DNA from: Solirubrobacter taibaiensis
GTDB lineage: Bacteria > Actinomycetota > Thermoleophilia > Solirubrobacterales > Solirubrobacteraceae
Direction of reading: 5' to 3'
DNA: 64,000 bases
Assembly (NCBI GenBank): GCA_027587225.1
Contig: JAPDDQ010000007.1
Span: forward strand, 1-64,000
The translations under genes were made by a program, and so were the position numbers. Shown one piece after another: positions 39,101 through 46,568 of this stretch. Positions within the stretch are counted from its first letter, which is position 1; each line of letters begins with the position of its first letter. A model generated the notes under the pieces. That model was not told the origin of the DNA. It saw nothing but the letters and a program-made list of their open reading frames with translations, and ran no database searches.

Positions 39101-39839
39101 TGACGCGGAACTCGACGTTGTGGACGCTCGCCCCCGTCGGATAACCGAAGTTGACCGTGCCGCCAGTCTGGATCGTGACGCTGTTGTCCGTGCGATCTGT
39201 GCTCGTCACGTCCTGGAACCAGAAGTCGTTCGCGACGGTCCCGTCCCTGGCCACGATTCCCGGAGCCGCAGGCGGCGTGGGTGTGGGCGTGACCGTCACG
39301 GTCGGGGTCGCGGTCACCGTCGGCGTGGGCGTCGGCGTCGCCGTGCCGGTCACGACCACCTCGCCGACCATGTCCGGGTGCGCGTCGCAGTAGAGCGCGT
39401 ACGTGCCCGCGGTCATGAACCGGCATTCGCCCGTCCAGCGTGATTGCGGGAAGTCAGGGAGGGGCGCCGTCGTGTTCTGGTCGATCACGTCGCCCGTGAA
39501 CTGCGTGCAGGAGCTCGGTTGCTCGTTCCTGAAGACGGCGTTGTGGAACATGTTCGCGTCTTCGCCCTGGATGAAGCTGACCTTCTCCCCGGCGTTGATC
39601 GAGACGGAGTTGTCGCCCTCCTCGCCGCCGGCGTCCCGGAAGAACGCGTCGCCGACGAGGAACGTCTGATCAGCGGGGGCGGCGGCGGTCGCGAACTTGA
39701 CCGTGGACGGGGCGGCGGGCGCGCTGGCGACCGTGGGCGCGGCCTGCTCACCACGTAGAGCGGCGCCGGACGCGAACGCGGGAATCGCGATCAGCGCAGC
39801 GATGACGCACGCCAGCCATGGCAGAACCGACCTCTTCAC
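33180..39839 (-). CDS. Giant secreted protein: two cupredoxins, 20 Ig-like repeats, WxL-like C-terminus
   Basis: 2219 residues from a GTG start, leader MKRSVLPWLACVIAALIAIP. Cupredoxin 1 (about 50-165: MFHNAVF, LYCDAHPDMVG) and cupredoxin 2 (about 195-310: SVHNVEF, FVCSAHPQMTG) both keep all type 1 ligands and are joined by a Thr-Pro linker. Residues about 315-2060 are 20 tandem repeats of 84-90 residues with the pattern APDTTITSGP, then a FECRLD Cys, CTSPQAY Cys and AGNVDATPATRTFTVD. A second Thr-Pro linker leads to the terminal domain ending KTLTFTLSTTQP. It looks like a stalk holding copper domains away from the wall. First gene of the operon, with a good promoter at 39912-39883. Confidence 0.9.
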   Translation of the reverse strand: MKRSVLPWLACVIAALIAIPAFASGAALRGEQAAPTVASAPAAPSTVKFATAAAPADQTFLVGDAFFRDAGGEEGDNSVSINAGEKVSFIQGEDANMFHNAVFRNEQPSSCTQFTGDVIDQNTTAPLPDFPQSRWTGECRFMTAGTYALYCDAHPDMVGEVVVTGTATPTPTPTVTATPTVTVTPTPTPPAAPGIVARDGTVANDFWFQDVTSTDRTDNSVTIQTGGTVNFGYPTGASVHNVEFRVSMQVPPGPQPSSCTQTAGTVYGAVPPLPTYLQGPGWAGRCTFNTPGTYAFVCSAHPQMTGTIVVESTTPTPPETSITSGPSGPTNATSATFGFTSTPATGTTFECRLDTPAGNGTYAACTSPAAFTTTANGNYTFNVRAVLAGTPDPTPATRSFSVDTGPPDTTINGGPSGTVNTTSQSFLFSGTEVGSTFQCRLDTPSGQGTYATCTSPQAYTTTANGAYTFFVRAIDAVGNVDPTPASRTFTVDTVAPDTTITAGPTGTINNASPSFEFTSTETGSTFECRLDGPGSTVGTYVACTSPRAVGPLADGSYTFNVRARDAAGNTDATPATRSFTVSTAAPDTTITGGPSGLTNSTSASFTFTSTAPGSTFECRLDTPAGNGTFAACTTPQAYTTTANGAYTFHVRAISAGNPDPSPATRTFTVDTAAPNTTIDSGPTGTITTNSPTFTFSSSETGSTFECRLDTGATPGTWQSCTSPRILGSLADGAYTFNVRATDGAGNVDASPATRTFTVDATAPNTTIDSGPTGTITNASPQFTFSSSEAGSTFECRLDGPGSATGTYALCTSPRTLGPLADGSYTFLVRAIDAAGNVDATPASRTFTVDAAAPDTNITSGPTGTINTTSASFAFTSTEAGSTFECRLDAAAFATCTSPQSYTALAQGAHTFEVRARDAAGNLDPTPATRTFTVDTVAPDTTISSGPTGTINSNSASFAFTSEAGATFECRLDTAAFAACTSPQAYSNLADGAHTFEVRARDGAGNVDATPASRTFTVDTAAPDTTINTGPPPVVTTGSASFTFSGTEIGSTFECRMDTAAYAPCTSPQNYSGLTSGEHTFSVRAIDAAGNVDPTPATRTFTVDFLAPETTIDSGPTGTINTASPQFAFSSSETGSTFQCRLDGPGATTGTYVSCTSPRTLGPLVDGTYTFLVRATDAAGNVDPSPASRTFTVETSLPDTAITSGPTGATNNASPSFAFTSTKPGSTFECRLDGGTYASCTSPRAYTNLTQGEHTFEVRARDSAGNVDPTPATRTFTVDTTAPNTTIDSGPTGTITTNSATFAFSSSETGSSFECRLDGPGAATGTYGTCTSPRILGSLADGTYTFLVRATDAAGNVDASPASRTFTVDATAPNTTIDSGPTGTIGVTTATFTFSSSDPGSTFECRLDTGTFTACVSPQTYTGLAAGEHTFAVRAIDAAGNVDATPATRTFTVDSTAPDTTITSGPTGPTNSTSASFTFTSTKAGSTFECRIDGGTFAACTSPQAYTGLAQGEHTFAVRAIDTAGNVDPSPATRTFTVDTAAPDTTITSGPTGPTSSASASFAFTSTEPGATFECRLDTAAFTACTSPQAYSSLAAGEHTFAVRAIDAAGNVDATPATRTFTVDTTAPNTTIDSGPTGTIGVPTATFTFSSSEAGSTFECRLDTAAFAACTSPQTYTGLAAGEHTFAVRAIDAAGNVDASPATRTFTVDTAAPDTTITGGPTGATNNASPSFTFEASKAGSTFECRLDGPGSATGTYVACTSPRAVGPLADGSYTFLVRATDTAGNVDPSPATRTFTVDTAAPDTTITSGPTGTTNATAASFGFTSPDAGATFECRLDTAAYAACTSPQAYTSLADGEHTFSVRARDAAGNIDGSPAMRTFTVDTAAPDTTITSGPTGTITTHSASFGFMSPDAGATFECRLDSAAFAACTSPQAYTNLADGEHTFAVRARDAAGNVDATPASRTFTVAVVAPAPDTTITSGPSGPITATTQTFTFTSEPGATFECRLDTPAGVGTYAACTSPQQYTASALGDYTFFVRAKNAAGTVDATPATRTFRIEAIVTPTPTPTVTPTPTAVEEESTVSGTVPTVLGLVLDGVAAFPPFIPGVATEYQASLSARITTSAATAELTVVDQGAQPGRLVNATHVLVNALEARATNATQPTAAFAPIGATPLRLLLYPSYVASDPVAIGFRQRIGATEPLWAGAYEKTLTFTLSTTQP
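33665..38895. repeat. 20-unit tandem repeat array encoding Ig-like domains
   Basis: Units of about 252-270 bp, in frame. Two subtypes alternate irregularly: short (about 84-85 residues, centre LDTAAFAACTSPQAY) and long (about 88-90 residues, centre LDGPGSATGTYVACTSPR). Some pairs are nearly identical, for example units 13 and 16 counted from the N-terminus, which points to recent duplication or conversion. Each unit has two Cys. Confidence 0.9.
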
Positions 39840-39882
39840 GACCCTCTCTCTCCCCCTCAGGACCCTACGAACCGGAACCGCA

Positions 39883-39921
39883 ACCCTATGACGGCCGGCA
39901 GACGGAAGTCAACCCACTTCC
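39883..39921 (-). promoter_or_regulatory. Promoter of the cuproprotein operon with an inverted repeat over the -35
   Basis: On the minus strand TTGACT (39912-39907), 18 bases, TAGGGT (39888-39883), giving a start near 39876 and a leader of about 37 bases with a GGGGGAG-like ribosome site. An inverted repeat GGAAGT-N6-ACTTCC (39904-39921) is centred on the -35, a position where a bound repressor would block polymerase. The spacer 39840-39981 holds nothing else. Confidence 0.6.
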
Positions 39922-39981
39922 ATCGATCGGGCTGGGTGACTTTCGTCGAATGAGTTCAGATGTCCGCGCAACGATCCGCGA

Positions 39982-40368
39982 TCAGACCACCGCGGTGGCC
40001 TCGATCTCGACCTTCGCCGCCGCTTCCATCAGTCCGCTGACCTCGACGACGGCCATCGGCGGGAAGGTCCGCCCCATTACCGAGCGGTACGCCGCCCCGA
40101 CGTCCTTGATCGTCTCCAGATATTCGTTGCGCGAGGTGACATACCACGTCAAACGGACCACGTGTTCCGGTCCGGCGCCGGCTTCAGCGAGCACGGCGAC
40201 GACGTTGCGCAGCGCCTGCCCGACCTGCGCGGCGAGCGCATCGGACACAAATGTGCCCGTCTCGTCCCAGCCGATCTGACCAGCCACGAACACAAGCCGC
40301 CCCGAGGCCTCGACGCCATTTGCATACCCTCGCGGCTCGGGCCAGCCCGGCGGCTGCAGGCGCCTCAT
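39982..40368 (-). CDS. RidA-family enamine/imine deaminase in the anthranilate operon
   Basis: 128 residues, the standard Rid length. YANGVEASGRLVFVAGQIGWDETG matches the YjgF/RidA N-terminal strand, with AQVGQALRNVVAVLAEAGAG and VVRLTWYVTSR in the middle. The usual late Arg of archetypal RidA (C-I/E-R region) is not evident: the end reads PPMAVVEVSGLMEAAAKVEIEATAVV, so this is one of the other Rid subgroups. The ATG overlaps the CoA-ligase stop, placing it last in a CoA-dependent 2-aminobenzoate pathway. Hydrolysis of an enamine/imine intermediate to release ammonia is a reasonable inferred job. Confidence 0.87.
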   Translation of the reverse strand: MRRLQPPGWPEPRGYANGVEASGRLVFVAGQIGWDETGTFVSDALAAQVGQALRNVVAVLAEAGAGPEHVVRLTWYVTSRNEYLETIKDVGAAYRSVMGRTFPPMAVVEVSGLMEAAAKVEIEATAVV

Positions 40369-41819
40369 CCGCGTTCCCGGAGGACGTTGCGCTGGACTTT
40401 GCCCGTCGGCGTGCGCGGGAGCGTTTCCAGGAACTCGACGCGGCGCGGGTACTTGTACGGCGCGATCCGCGCCTTCACGTAATCCTGCAACACGCTCGCC
40501 TCCACGGTCTCCGTGGTGACCACGAACGCCTTCACGACGTGCCCGCGCGCCTCGTCGGGGACCCCGACCACCGCGACCTCCTTCACGAGCGGGTGCTCGA
40601 GCAGCGCGGTCTCGACCTCGAAGCCGCTGATGTTGTACCCGGAGCTGATGATCATGTCGTCCGTCCGCGCCTGGAACCAGAAGTAGCCGTCCGCGTCCAT
40701 CGAGAACGCGTCGCCGGTGAGGTTCCAGCCCTCGCGCACGTACTTGCTCTGACGCGCGTCGTCGAGGTACCGGCAGCCGGTCGGACCGCGCACCGCCAGC
40801 CTCCCCACCTCGCCGGGCGGGAGCGTCTCCATCGCGTCGCCGACGATCCGCGCCTCGTAGCCGGGCACCGGCCGCCCGCACGAGCCGGGCCTCGCCTCGC
40901 TCGCCGGGGAGCCGATGAAGATGTGCAGCATCTCGGTCGACCCGATCCCGTCCACGATCCGGATGCCGGTCTTCTCGAACCAGGCGTCCGACACGCCTGC
41001 CGGGAGCGGTTCGCCTGCGGACACGCACGTGTGCAGTGAGTCCGGCAGCTCCTCCTTCAGCAGCGCGCGGTACGCGGTCGGCGCCGTGAACAGCGTCGTC
41101 ACCCGCCGCGCCCGCAGCGTGTCGAGCAGCTGTGGCGGCGAGGTCGGCGCCGTCGACGCGCCGAAGTAGAGCGGGAACAGGAGCGAGGCGCCGAGCCCGA
41201 ACGTGAACGCGATCGGCGGCGAGCCGCTGAAGACGTCCGCCGGCTGCGGGTGCAGCACGTGGCGCGCGAACGTCTCGCACGATGCCAGCAGGTCGCGATG
41301 GAAGTGCACGCAGCCCTTGGGATCGCCGGTGGTCCCGCTCGTGAACGCGATGATCGCGACGTCGTCGGCGGCGGTGTCGCACGCGTCGAACCAGCCGCGG
41401 GTCGGCAGGTCCTCGATCACGCGCACGTCCATGACGTCGACCTCGCCCGCCAGGTCGCGCGCGACGAGCGCCTTGGTCACGTTCGCCTTGGCCACGACCT
41501 TGTCGATCTCGCGCGCCCGCAGGAGCGGCATCGTGGCCACGACGATCCCGCCCGCGAGCAGGATCCCGAGCCAGCACGCGATCGCCTCCGGCGTGTTGGG
41601 CGAGTGCAGCAGCACCCGCTCCCCCGGCTCGATGTTCAGCGAGCCGGCCACCGCGTCCGCGCGCTCGGCCAGCTCGGCGTAGGACCAGCCACCAGCGATC
41701 GCCGTGCCCTCGTGCTTGAGCAGCTCCTCCGCCGCGTTGAGCCGCTCCGGGTAGTCGAGCAGCAGCAGGTCGGGCCACTGCTCGCGCGGTGGCAGCCCGT
41801 CACGGGCGAACGTGTCCAT
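40365..41819 (-). CDS. Benzoate-type CoA ligase, probably 2-aminobenzoate-CoA ligase
   Basis: 484 residues, ANL superfamily. AFTSGTTGDPKGCVHFHRDL is the P-loop, GIGSTEMLHIFIGSPASEARPG the A5 region typical of benzoate/aminobenzoate-CoA ligases, YFWFQARTDDMIISSGYNISGFEVE the hinge and LPRTPTGKVQRNVLRERG the C-terminal catalytic Lys. It activates an aromatic acid as its CoA thioester. Anthranilate is favoured over benzoate because the operon also encodes the monooxygenase/reductase fusion and a RidA deaminase. The ATG is directly adjacent to the acyl-CoA dehydrogenase stop; the stop overlaps the RidA start. Confidence 0.88.
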   Translation of the reverse strand: MDTFARDGLPPREQWPDLLLLDYPERLNAAEELLKHEGTAIAGGWSYAELAERADAVAGSLNIEPGERVLLHSPNTPEAIACWLGILLAGGIVVATMPLLRAREIDKVVAKANVTKALVARDLAGEVDVMDVRVIEDLPTRGWFDACDTAADDVAIIAFTSGTTGDPKGCVHFHRDLLASCETFARHVLHPQPADVFSGSPPIAFTFGLGASLLFPLYFGASTAPTSPPQLLDTLRARRVTTLFTAPTAYRALLKEELPDSLHTCVSAGEPLPAGVSDAWFEKTGIRIVDGIGSTEMLHIFIGSPASEARPGSCGRPVPGYEARIVGDAMETLPPGEVGRLAVRGPTGCRYLDDARQSKYVREGWNLTGDAFSMDADGYFWFQARTDDMIISSGYNISGFEVETALLEHPLVKEVAVVGVPDEARGHVVKAFVVTTETVEASVLQDYVKARIAPYKYPRRVEFLETLPRTPTGKVQRNVLRERG

Positions 41820-42869
41820 CTACTTGAGCACCTCCCTGGCGATGACCAGCTGTTGCACTTCCGACGCGCCTTCGTAGATCCGCAGCGCGCGGATCTCGCG
41901 GTACAGGCGCTCCACCACCTGGCCCGACGTCACGCCGAGCCCGCCGAAGATCTGCACGGCGGCGTCGATCACCTGCTGCGCCGTCTCGGTGGCGTGCAGC
42001 TTGGCCATCGCCGCTTCGCGGGTGACGCGCTCGGCGCCGTTGTCCTTCGTCCACGCCGCGCGATAGACGAGCAGCGCGCTGGCGTCGATGCCCAGTGCCA
42101 TGTCGGCGAGCTTGGCCTGGATCAGGGGCAGCTCGGCCATCGGCGCGCCGAACAACTGCCGCTCCTTCACGCGCGCGAGCGTCTCGTCCATCGCCCGTCG
42201 CGCGAACCCCAGCGCCGCGGCGCCGACGGTCGAGCGGAAGACGTCGAGCGTGCCAAGCGCCACGCGCATCCCCTTGCCGGGCGGGCCGATCGGCGTCGCC
42301 GGCGCGGCGTCGAAGCGCAGCGTCGCGAGCGGGTGCGGCGCGATGACGTCGATGCGCTGGACGACTTCGACGTGCTCGGCGTCGACGACGTACGCGCTGA
42401 TGCCCTCGGGCGCCCGCGCGAAGACGGTGTAGAAGTCCGCGATCCCGCCGTTGGAGATCCAGGTCTTCGTGCCCGTGATCCGATCACCGTCCGCGGTCGT
42501 CCGCATCGCGGCGACGTCGCTGCCCGCCTCGGGTTCGGAGAGCGCGAACGCGGCGATCTGCTCCCCGGCCGCGACCGCGGGGAGGTAGCGGGCGCGCAGC
42601 GCGTCGTCGCCGAACAACGTGATCGGCCCGGCGCCGAGCCCCTGCATCGCGAAGGCGAAGTCCGCGAGCGCGTCGTGGTAGGCGAGCGTCTCGCGCGCGA
42701 GGCAGAGCGTGCGCACGTCGAGCGGCTGCGCGACGGTGTGCTCCAGCCAGCCGTCAGCCAGGCCACGCACGAACGCGCGGCACCGCTCGTCGAGGTCCGT
42801 CTCCGTCACGGTCGGGACCTGCCACGCGAGGTCACGGTGACGTTGTTCGAAGAAGGGCCACTCGAGCAT
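41820..42869 (-). CDS. Acyl-CoA dehydrogenase family protein
   Basis: 349 residues, somewhat short for the family (about 380). [17 protein letters not shown] and [17 protein letters not shown] are the FAD-binding signatures, [23 protein letters not shown] the helical domain, and [23 protein letters not shown] the terminal motif with the conserved EG. The N-terminal helical domain is abbreviated. In an aminobenzoyl-CoA pathway it would dehydrogenate an alicyclic acyl-CoA intermediate after ring reduction. It ends at the ligase start and is separated by one base from the enoyl-CoA hydratase stop. Confidence 0.9.
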   Translation of the reverse strand: MLEWPFFEQRHRDLAWQVPTVTETDLDERCRAFVRGLADGWLEHTVAQPLDVRTLCLARETLAYHDALADFAFAMQGLGAGPITLFGDDALRARYLPAVAAGEQIAAFALSEPEAGSDVAAMRTTADGDRITGTKTWISNGGIADFYTVFARAPEGISAYVVDAEHVEVVQRIDVIAPHPLATLRFDAAPATPIGPPGKGMRVALGTLDVFRSTVGAAALGFARRAMDETLARVKERQLFGAPMAELPLIQAKLADMALGIDASALLVYRAAWTKDNGAERVTREAAMAKLHATETAQQVIDAAVQIFGGLGVTSGQVVERLYREIRALRIYEGASEVQQLVIAREVLK

Positions 42870-42870
42870 G

Positions 42871-43653
42871 TCAGTCGCCCTCGAACACCGGCCGCTCCTT
42901 GGCCAGGAAGGCGCGATACGCCCGTTCGAAGTCCTTGGTCTGCATGCAGATGGCCTGGGCCTGCGCCTCGGCTTCGATCGCGGCCGGCAGCGACATGTCC
43001 CACTCCTGGTCGAGCATCGTCTTGGTCATCGCGTGCGCGAAGTTCGGGCCGGCGGCCAGCGACGCCGCGAGCTCCGCCGCCGCGGCCTCGACGTCGTCCT
43101 CCAGCCGGTTGAAGAATCCCCAGCGCTCGCCTTCCTCGGCGCCCATCGAGCGGCCGGTGTAGAGCAGCTCGGCCGCTCGCCCCTGCCCGACGATCCGAGG
43201 CAGCATCGCGCACGCGCCCATGTCGCAGCCCGCGAGGCCCACGCGCGTGAAGAGGAACGCGACCTTCGCGCGCGGCGAGCCGAGCCGCAGGTCGGATGCG
43301 GTCGCGATCATCGCCCCCGCGCCCACGCAGACGCCGTCGACGGCCGCGATCACCGGCTTGCCACAGGCCTTGATCGCCTTCACGAGGTCGCCCGTCATGC
43401 GCGTGAAGCGCAGCAGGCCGGGCATGTCCATCTCGGTCAGCGGGCCGATGATGTCGCGCACGTCACCGCCACTGCAGAAGTTGCCCGCCTCGCCCGCGAT
43501 CACGACCGCGCCGACCGCATCGTCGTAGGCGAGCGTGCGGAAGTGATCGCGCAGCGCGGCGTAGGACGCGAACGTCAGCGGGTTCTTGCGCTCCGCCCCG
43601 ACGAGCGTGACGAAGCCGACGCCGTCGCGCACCTCCCACCCGAACTCAGCCAC
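42871..43653 (-). CDS. Enoyl-CoA hydratase/isomerase family protein
   Basis: 260 residues, crotonase fold. [12 protein letters not shown] is the first oxyanion-hole segment, [29 protein letters not shown] the second, followed by [18 protein letters not shown], where the usual catalytic Glu pair is not obvious (Asp is present). Reaction could be hydration, isomerisation or ring hydrolysis of a CoA ester. The start is GTG 43653 with AAGGAGGG upstream. Member of the 2-aminobenzoate operon, 81 bases after the SDR gene. Confidence 0.9.
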   Translation of the reverse strand: MAEFGWEVRDGVGFVTLVGAERKNPLTFASYAALRDHFRTLAYDDAVGAVVIAGEAGNFCSGGDVRDIIGPLTEMDMPGLLRFTRMTGDLVKAIKACGKPVIAAVDGVCVGAGAMIATASDLRLGSPRAKVAFLFTRVGLAGCDMGACAMLPRIVGQGRAAELLYTGRSMGAEEGERWGFFNRLEDDVEAAAAELAASLAAGPNFAHAMTKTMLDQEWDMSLPAAIEAEAQAQAICMQTKDFERAYRAFLAKERPVFEGD

Positions 43654-43672
43654 GTCCGGACCCTCCTTGCGC

Positions 43673-43703
43673 GCGAGGGCGAGCCCCCTGGGCGAGCCCT
43701 CGC
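43673..43703. repeat. Intergenic hairpin between SDR and crotonase genes
   Basis: Arms GCGAGGGC (43673-43680) and GCCCTCGC (43696-43703) around 15 bases. Next to it, two related units of the form GCGAGCC(C/T)CCTGG(G)CGAG lie in tandem. This is the only spacer longer than 10 bases inside the operon, so it may adjust expression of downstream genes by RNA folding, or be a small dispersed repeat. Confidence 0.4.
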
Positions 43704-43734
43704 CGCGACGCGAGCCTCCTGGCGAGTGTCGCCC

Positions 43735-44397
43735 TCATCCCTGGGCCCCCATCAACAGGCTCTCGCCATTGATCGCCCCCGCTTCGTCCGCGGCGAGGAA
43801 CCGGACCGCGAACGCGACCTCCTCGGGTTCGATCAGCCGCCCCAGCGGCGACATCGCGACCAACGCCGCCTCGCCGTCCTTGCCCGTGCGGGCCTCGATG
43901 TTGGCGATCGTGGCGTCGGTCATGTCCGAGCGCACGTACGCGGGGCACACGCAGTTGGCGGTGATGCCCGTCCCCGCGAGCTCCGCCGCGAGTGCACGGG
44001 TGAAGCCGAGCACGGCGTGCTTGGAGGCGGTGTATCCGCTCGTGTAGCGCGAGCCGTGCACGGACGCCGCACTGGCGACGGTCACGATCCGTCCGCGGCC
44101 GCGCTCGCGCATCCCCGGCAGGACCGCGCGCGTGCACAGGAACGCGCCGGTGGCGTTGACGCGGATCTGCCGCTCCCACTCGTCCAACGTGGTCTTGTGG
44201 ACGGGCGCGCTGGAGGACACGCCCGCGTTGTTGACCAGCACGTCGACCTCGAGCTCCCCGAGCACGCTCGCGACCGCGGCCTCGTCGGTCACGTCCATGT
44301 CCGCGCTCCCGAGCGCGATGACGTGGTCATCCGCGAACGCCGCGGAGATCGCCGCGCCGATCCCGCGCTTGCCGCCCGTCACCACGACGGTCCTCAT
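43735..44397 (-). CDS. Short-chain dehydrogenase, probable 3-hydroxyacyl-CoA dehydrogenase
   Basis: 220 residues, classical [16 protein letters not shown] binds the nucleotide, [10 protein letters not shown] is the NNAG motif, and [24 protein letters not shown] supplies Ser, Tyr and Lys of the active site. It ends [16 protein letters not shown], a common SDR tail. In this operon a hydroxyacyl-CoA oxidation step is the likely role; NAD(P) preference is not clear. The ATG overlaps the stop of the monooxygenase/reductase gene. Confidence 0.9.
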   Translation of the reverse strand: MRTVVVTGGKRGIGAAISAAFADDHVIALGSADMDVTDEAAVASVLGELEVDVLVNNAGVSSSAPVHKTTLDEWERQIRVNATGAFLCTRAVLPGMRERGRGRIVTVASAASVHGSRYTSGYTASKHAVLGFTRALAAELAGTGITANCVCPAYVRSDMTDATIANIEARTGKDGEAALVAMSPLGRLIEPEEVAFAVRFLAADEAGAINGESLLMGAQG

Positions 44398-46529
44398 GCG
44401 AACTCCCTCAGCGGCATCCGCCGCACGTCCTTGCCGGTCTGCGGCTCACGCGCGCCGGATCGGTACTGCGGGATCCATTCCATCTTCACTCCTTGGTCGG
44501 CGGCGGCGTGCAGGGTCCAGTGCGGGTCCCACAGGTGCGGCCGGGCCAGCGCGCACAGGTCTGCGCGGCCGGCGAGGATGATCGTGTTCACGTCGTCGTA
44601 GCTCGAGATCGCGCCCACGGCGATCACCGGCAAGCCGACCTCGTTGCGGATGCGGTCGGCGTACGGCGTCTGGAACGAGCGCCCGTAGGCGGGCTGTTGC
44701 TCGGGCACGACCTGGCCGGTCGAGACGTCCGCGATGTCGCAGCCCGCCTCCTGGAGCCGCCGGGCGAGCGCCACCGCGGCGTCGCCGTCGAAGCCGCCGT
44801 CGGCCCAGTCCATCGCGCTGATGCGCACGGACATCGGCTTGTCGGCCGGCCACGCTGCGCGGCACGCCGCGAACACCTCGAGCGGGAACTTCGCGCGGTC
44901 TTCCCCGTACTCGTCGTCGCGCACGTTGAGTAGCGGCGACAGGAACGAAGACAGCAGATAGCCGTGGGCCATGTGCAGCTCGAGTAGGTCGAAGCCCGCC
45001 GCCGCGGCCCGTTCCGTCGCCGCCACGAACTGCGCGCGCACGTCGTCCATGTCCGCACGGGTCATCGCGCGCGGCGTCTGGTGCGCGGCGTCCCACGGAA
45101 TCGGCGACGGCGCGATCAGCGGCCAGTTGCCCTCGTCGAGCGGCTCGTTGTCGCCCTCCCACATCAGCTTCGTCGAGCCCTTGCGACCGGCGTGCCCGAG
45201 CTGCGCGCCGATCGCGCTGCGCGAGTGCGAGTGCACGAAGTCGACGATCCGCTGCCACGCCGCGGTGTGCTCGTCGCGGTACAGCCCGCCGCAGCCGGGC
45301 GTGATCCGCCCTTCGGCCGACGTGCAGATCATCTCCGTCATCACGAGCCCGGCGCCGCCGAGGGCGCGCGCGCCGAGGTGCACGAGGTGGAAGTCGCCCG
45401 GGGTGCCGTCGACGGACGTGTACATGTCCATCGGCGAGACGACCACGCGGTTGCCCAGCTCCAGCTCCCGCAACCGGAAGGGCGTGAACATCGGCGGCGC
45501 GGCCGCGACGGAATCCACGAACTCCGGGTCGCGCAGCTTGAGCTCGCCGAACGTGATCCGGCGCGAGCGCGTGAGCAGGTTGAACGCGAACCGGCGCGGG
45601 TCCTGATGCACGTAGCGGCCGATCCCTTCGAACCACTCCAGCGAGCCCTGCGCCGCGCGCTGGGTGGACTCCACGATCGGCCGGCGCTCGGCCTCGTAGG
45701 CGTCGATGTCGCCCTCGCGCACGGCCCACGCGAGCGAGATCGCGTCCTCCATCGCCAGCTTGGTGCCGGAACCGATCGAGAAGTGCGCGGTGTGCGCCGC
45801 GTCGCCGAGCAGGACGACGTTCTCGCGCCGCCAGACCGGGTTGCGGACGGTGACGAAGTTGATCCAGCGCGTGCGGTTCTCGATCAGCCGGTAGCCGAAC
45901 AGGTCCTCGCACTGCGCCTTGTCGAGTTCTAGGCCGCTGCTCTCGACGATGAACGTGGAGCGCGAGTCGCTGTACGGATACGCGTGCACCTGCACGACGC
46001 CCTGCGGTGTGTCGGCGATGATGAACGTGAAGGCCTTGAACACGTGGTCGGTGCCGAACCAGGCGTACGTCGCGCGACGCTGGTCGAGCTCGGGCTCGAA
46101 GCCGTACCGGGCACGCAGCGTGGAGTTCACGCCGTCGGCGGCCACCACCAGGTCGCCGTCCAGCTCCGTTACCTCGCTCCGGAAGCGCAGGTCGACGCCC
46201 AGCGCGGTGGCGCGCCGCTGCAGGATGCCGAGCAGCGCCTTGCGGCCCATCGCGCTGAATCCATGACCGCCGCTCGTCACGACCTCGCCGCGGTAGTGCA
46301 CGTCGATCTCGCTCCAGCGCACGAACGACGCGGCGATCTGCGCGTAGGACTCCGGGTCGGCGGCCTCGAACGCGGCCAGCGTCTCGTCGCTGAACACCAC
46401 GCCGAACCCGAACGTGTCGTCGGGCGCGTTGCGCTCGTGGACCACGACCTCGTGGGACGGGTCGAGGCGCTTCAGGAGGATCGACAGATACAGCCCGCCG
46501 GGTCCTCCACCCGCGATGGCGATCCGCAT
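44394..46529 (-). CDS. FAD monooxygenase - OYE-type reductase fusion, probable 2-aminobenzoyl-CoA monooxygenase/reductase
   Basis: 711 residues. The N-terminal half is a class A flavin hydroxylase: [20 protein letters not shown] (Rossmann), [12 protein letters not shown] (the D-G motif) and [27 protein letters not shown] (GD motif). From about residue 345 an Old Yellow Enzyme-type barrel follows: [52 protein letters not shown] (H-x-x-H region) and [11 protein letters not shown]. This fused layout is that of 2-aminobenzoyl-CoA monooxygenase/reductase, which hydroxylates and then reduces the aromatic ring; database names often give salicylyl-CoA 5-hydroxylase. First gene of the six-gene operon. 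A TAGGGT -10 is 6 bases before the ATG. Confidence 0.9.
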   Translation of the reverse strand: MRIAIAGGGPGGLYLSILLKRLDPSHEVVVHERNAPDDTFGFGVVFSDETLAAFEAADPESYAQIAASFVRWSEIDVHYRGEVVTSGGHGFSAMGRKALLGILQRRATALGVDLRFRSEVTELDGDLVVAADGVNSTLRARYGFEPELDQRRATYAWFGTDHVFKAFTFIIADTPQGVVQVHAYPYSDSRSTFIVESSGLELDKAQCEDLFGYRLIENRTRWINFVTVRNPVWRRENVVLLGDAAHTAHFSIGSGTKLAMEDAISLAWAVREGDIDAYEAERRPIVESTQRAAQGSLEWFEGIGRYVHQDPRRFAFNLLTRSRRITFGELKLRDPEFVDSVAAAPPMFTPFRLRELELGNRVVVSPMDMYTSVDGTPGDFHLVHLGARALGGAGLVMTEMICTSAEGRITPGCGGLYRDEHTAAWQRIVDFVHSHSRSAIGAQLGHAGRKGSTKLMWEGDNEPLDEGNWPLIAPSPIPWDAAHQTPRAMTRADMDDVRAQFVAATERAAAAGFDLLELHMAHGYLLSSFLSPLLNVRDDEYGEDRAKFPLEVFAACRAAWPADKPMSVRISAMDWADGGFDGDAAVALARRLQEAGCDIADVSTGQVVPEQQPAYGRSFQTPYADRIRNEVGLPVIAVGAISSYDDVNTIILAGRADLCALARPHLWDPHWTLHAAADQGVKMEWIPQYRSGAREPQTGKDVRRMPLREFA

Positions 46530-46535
46530 GGCTTG

Positions 46536-46558
46536 ACCCTACTGACGCCACATATCCT
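46536..46558. promoter_or_regulatory. Back-to-back leaderless-type promoters between the anthranilate operon and the isomerase gene
   Basis: Only 39 bases separate the two divergent ATGs. On the minus strand TAGGGT (46541-46536) lies 6 bases from the ATG at 46529. On the plus strand TATCCT (46553-46558) lies 10 bases from the ATG at 46569. Neither has a ribosome binding site. A plus-strand TTGACC at 46533-46538 is only 14 bases from TATCCT, shorter than usual. Confidence 0.45.
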
Positions 46559-46568
46559 CTGCCCCCAC

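Noticed and set aside
43653..43735. Riboswitch or small RNA in the SDR-crotonase spacer
   Set aside because: Only simple hairpins and two short direct units; no match to a known aptamer layout that I can recognise.
40365..46529. Salicylate or benzoate CoA pathway instead of anthranilate
   Set aside because: Not excluded, but the monooxygenase/OYE fusion plus RidA fits an amino-substituted substrate better; salicylyl-CoA hydroxylase is the usual automatic label for this fusion.
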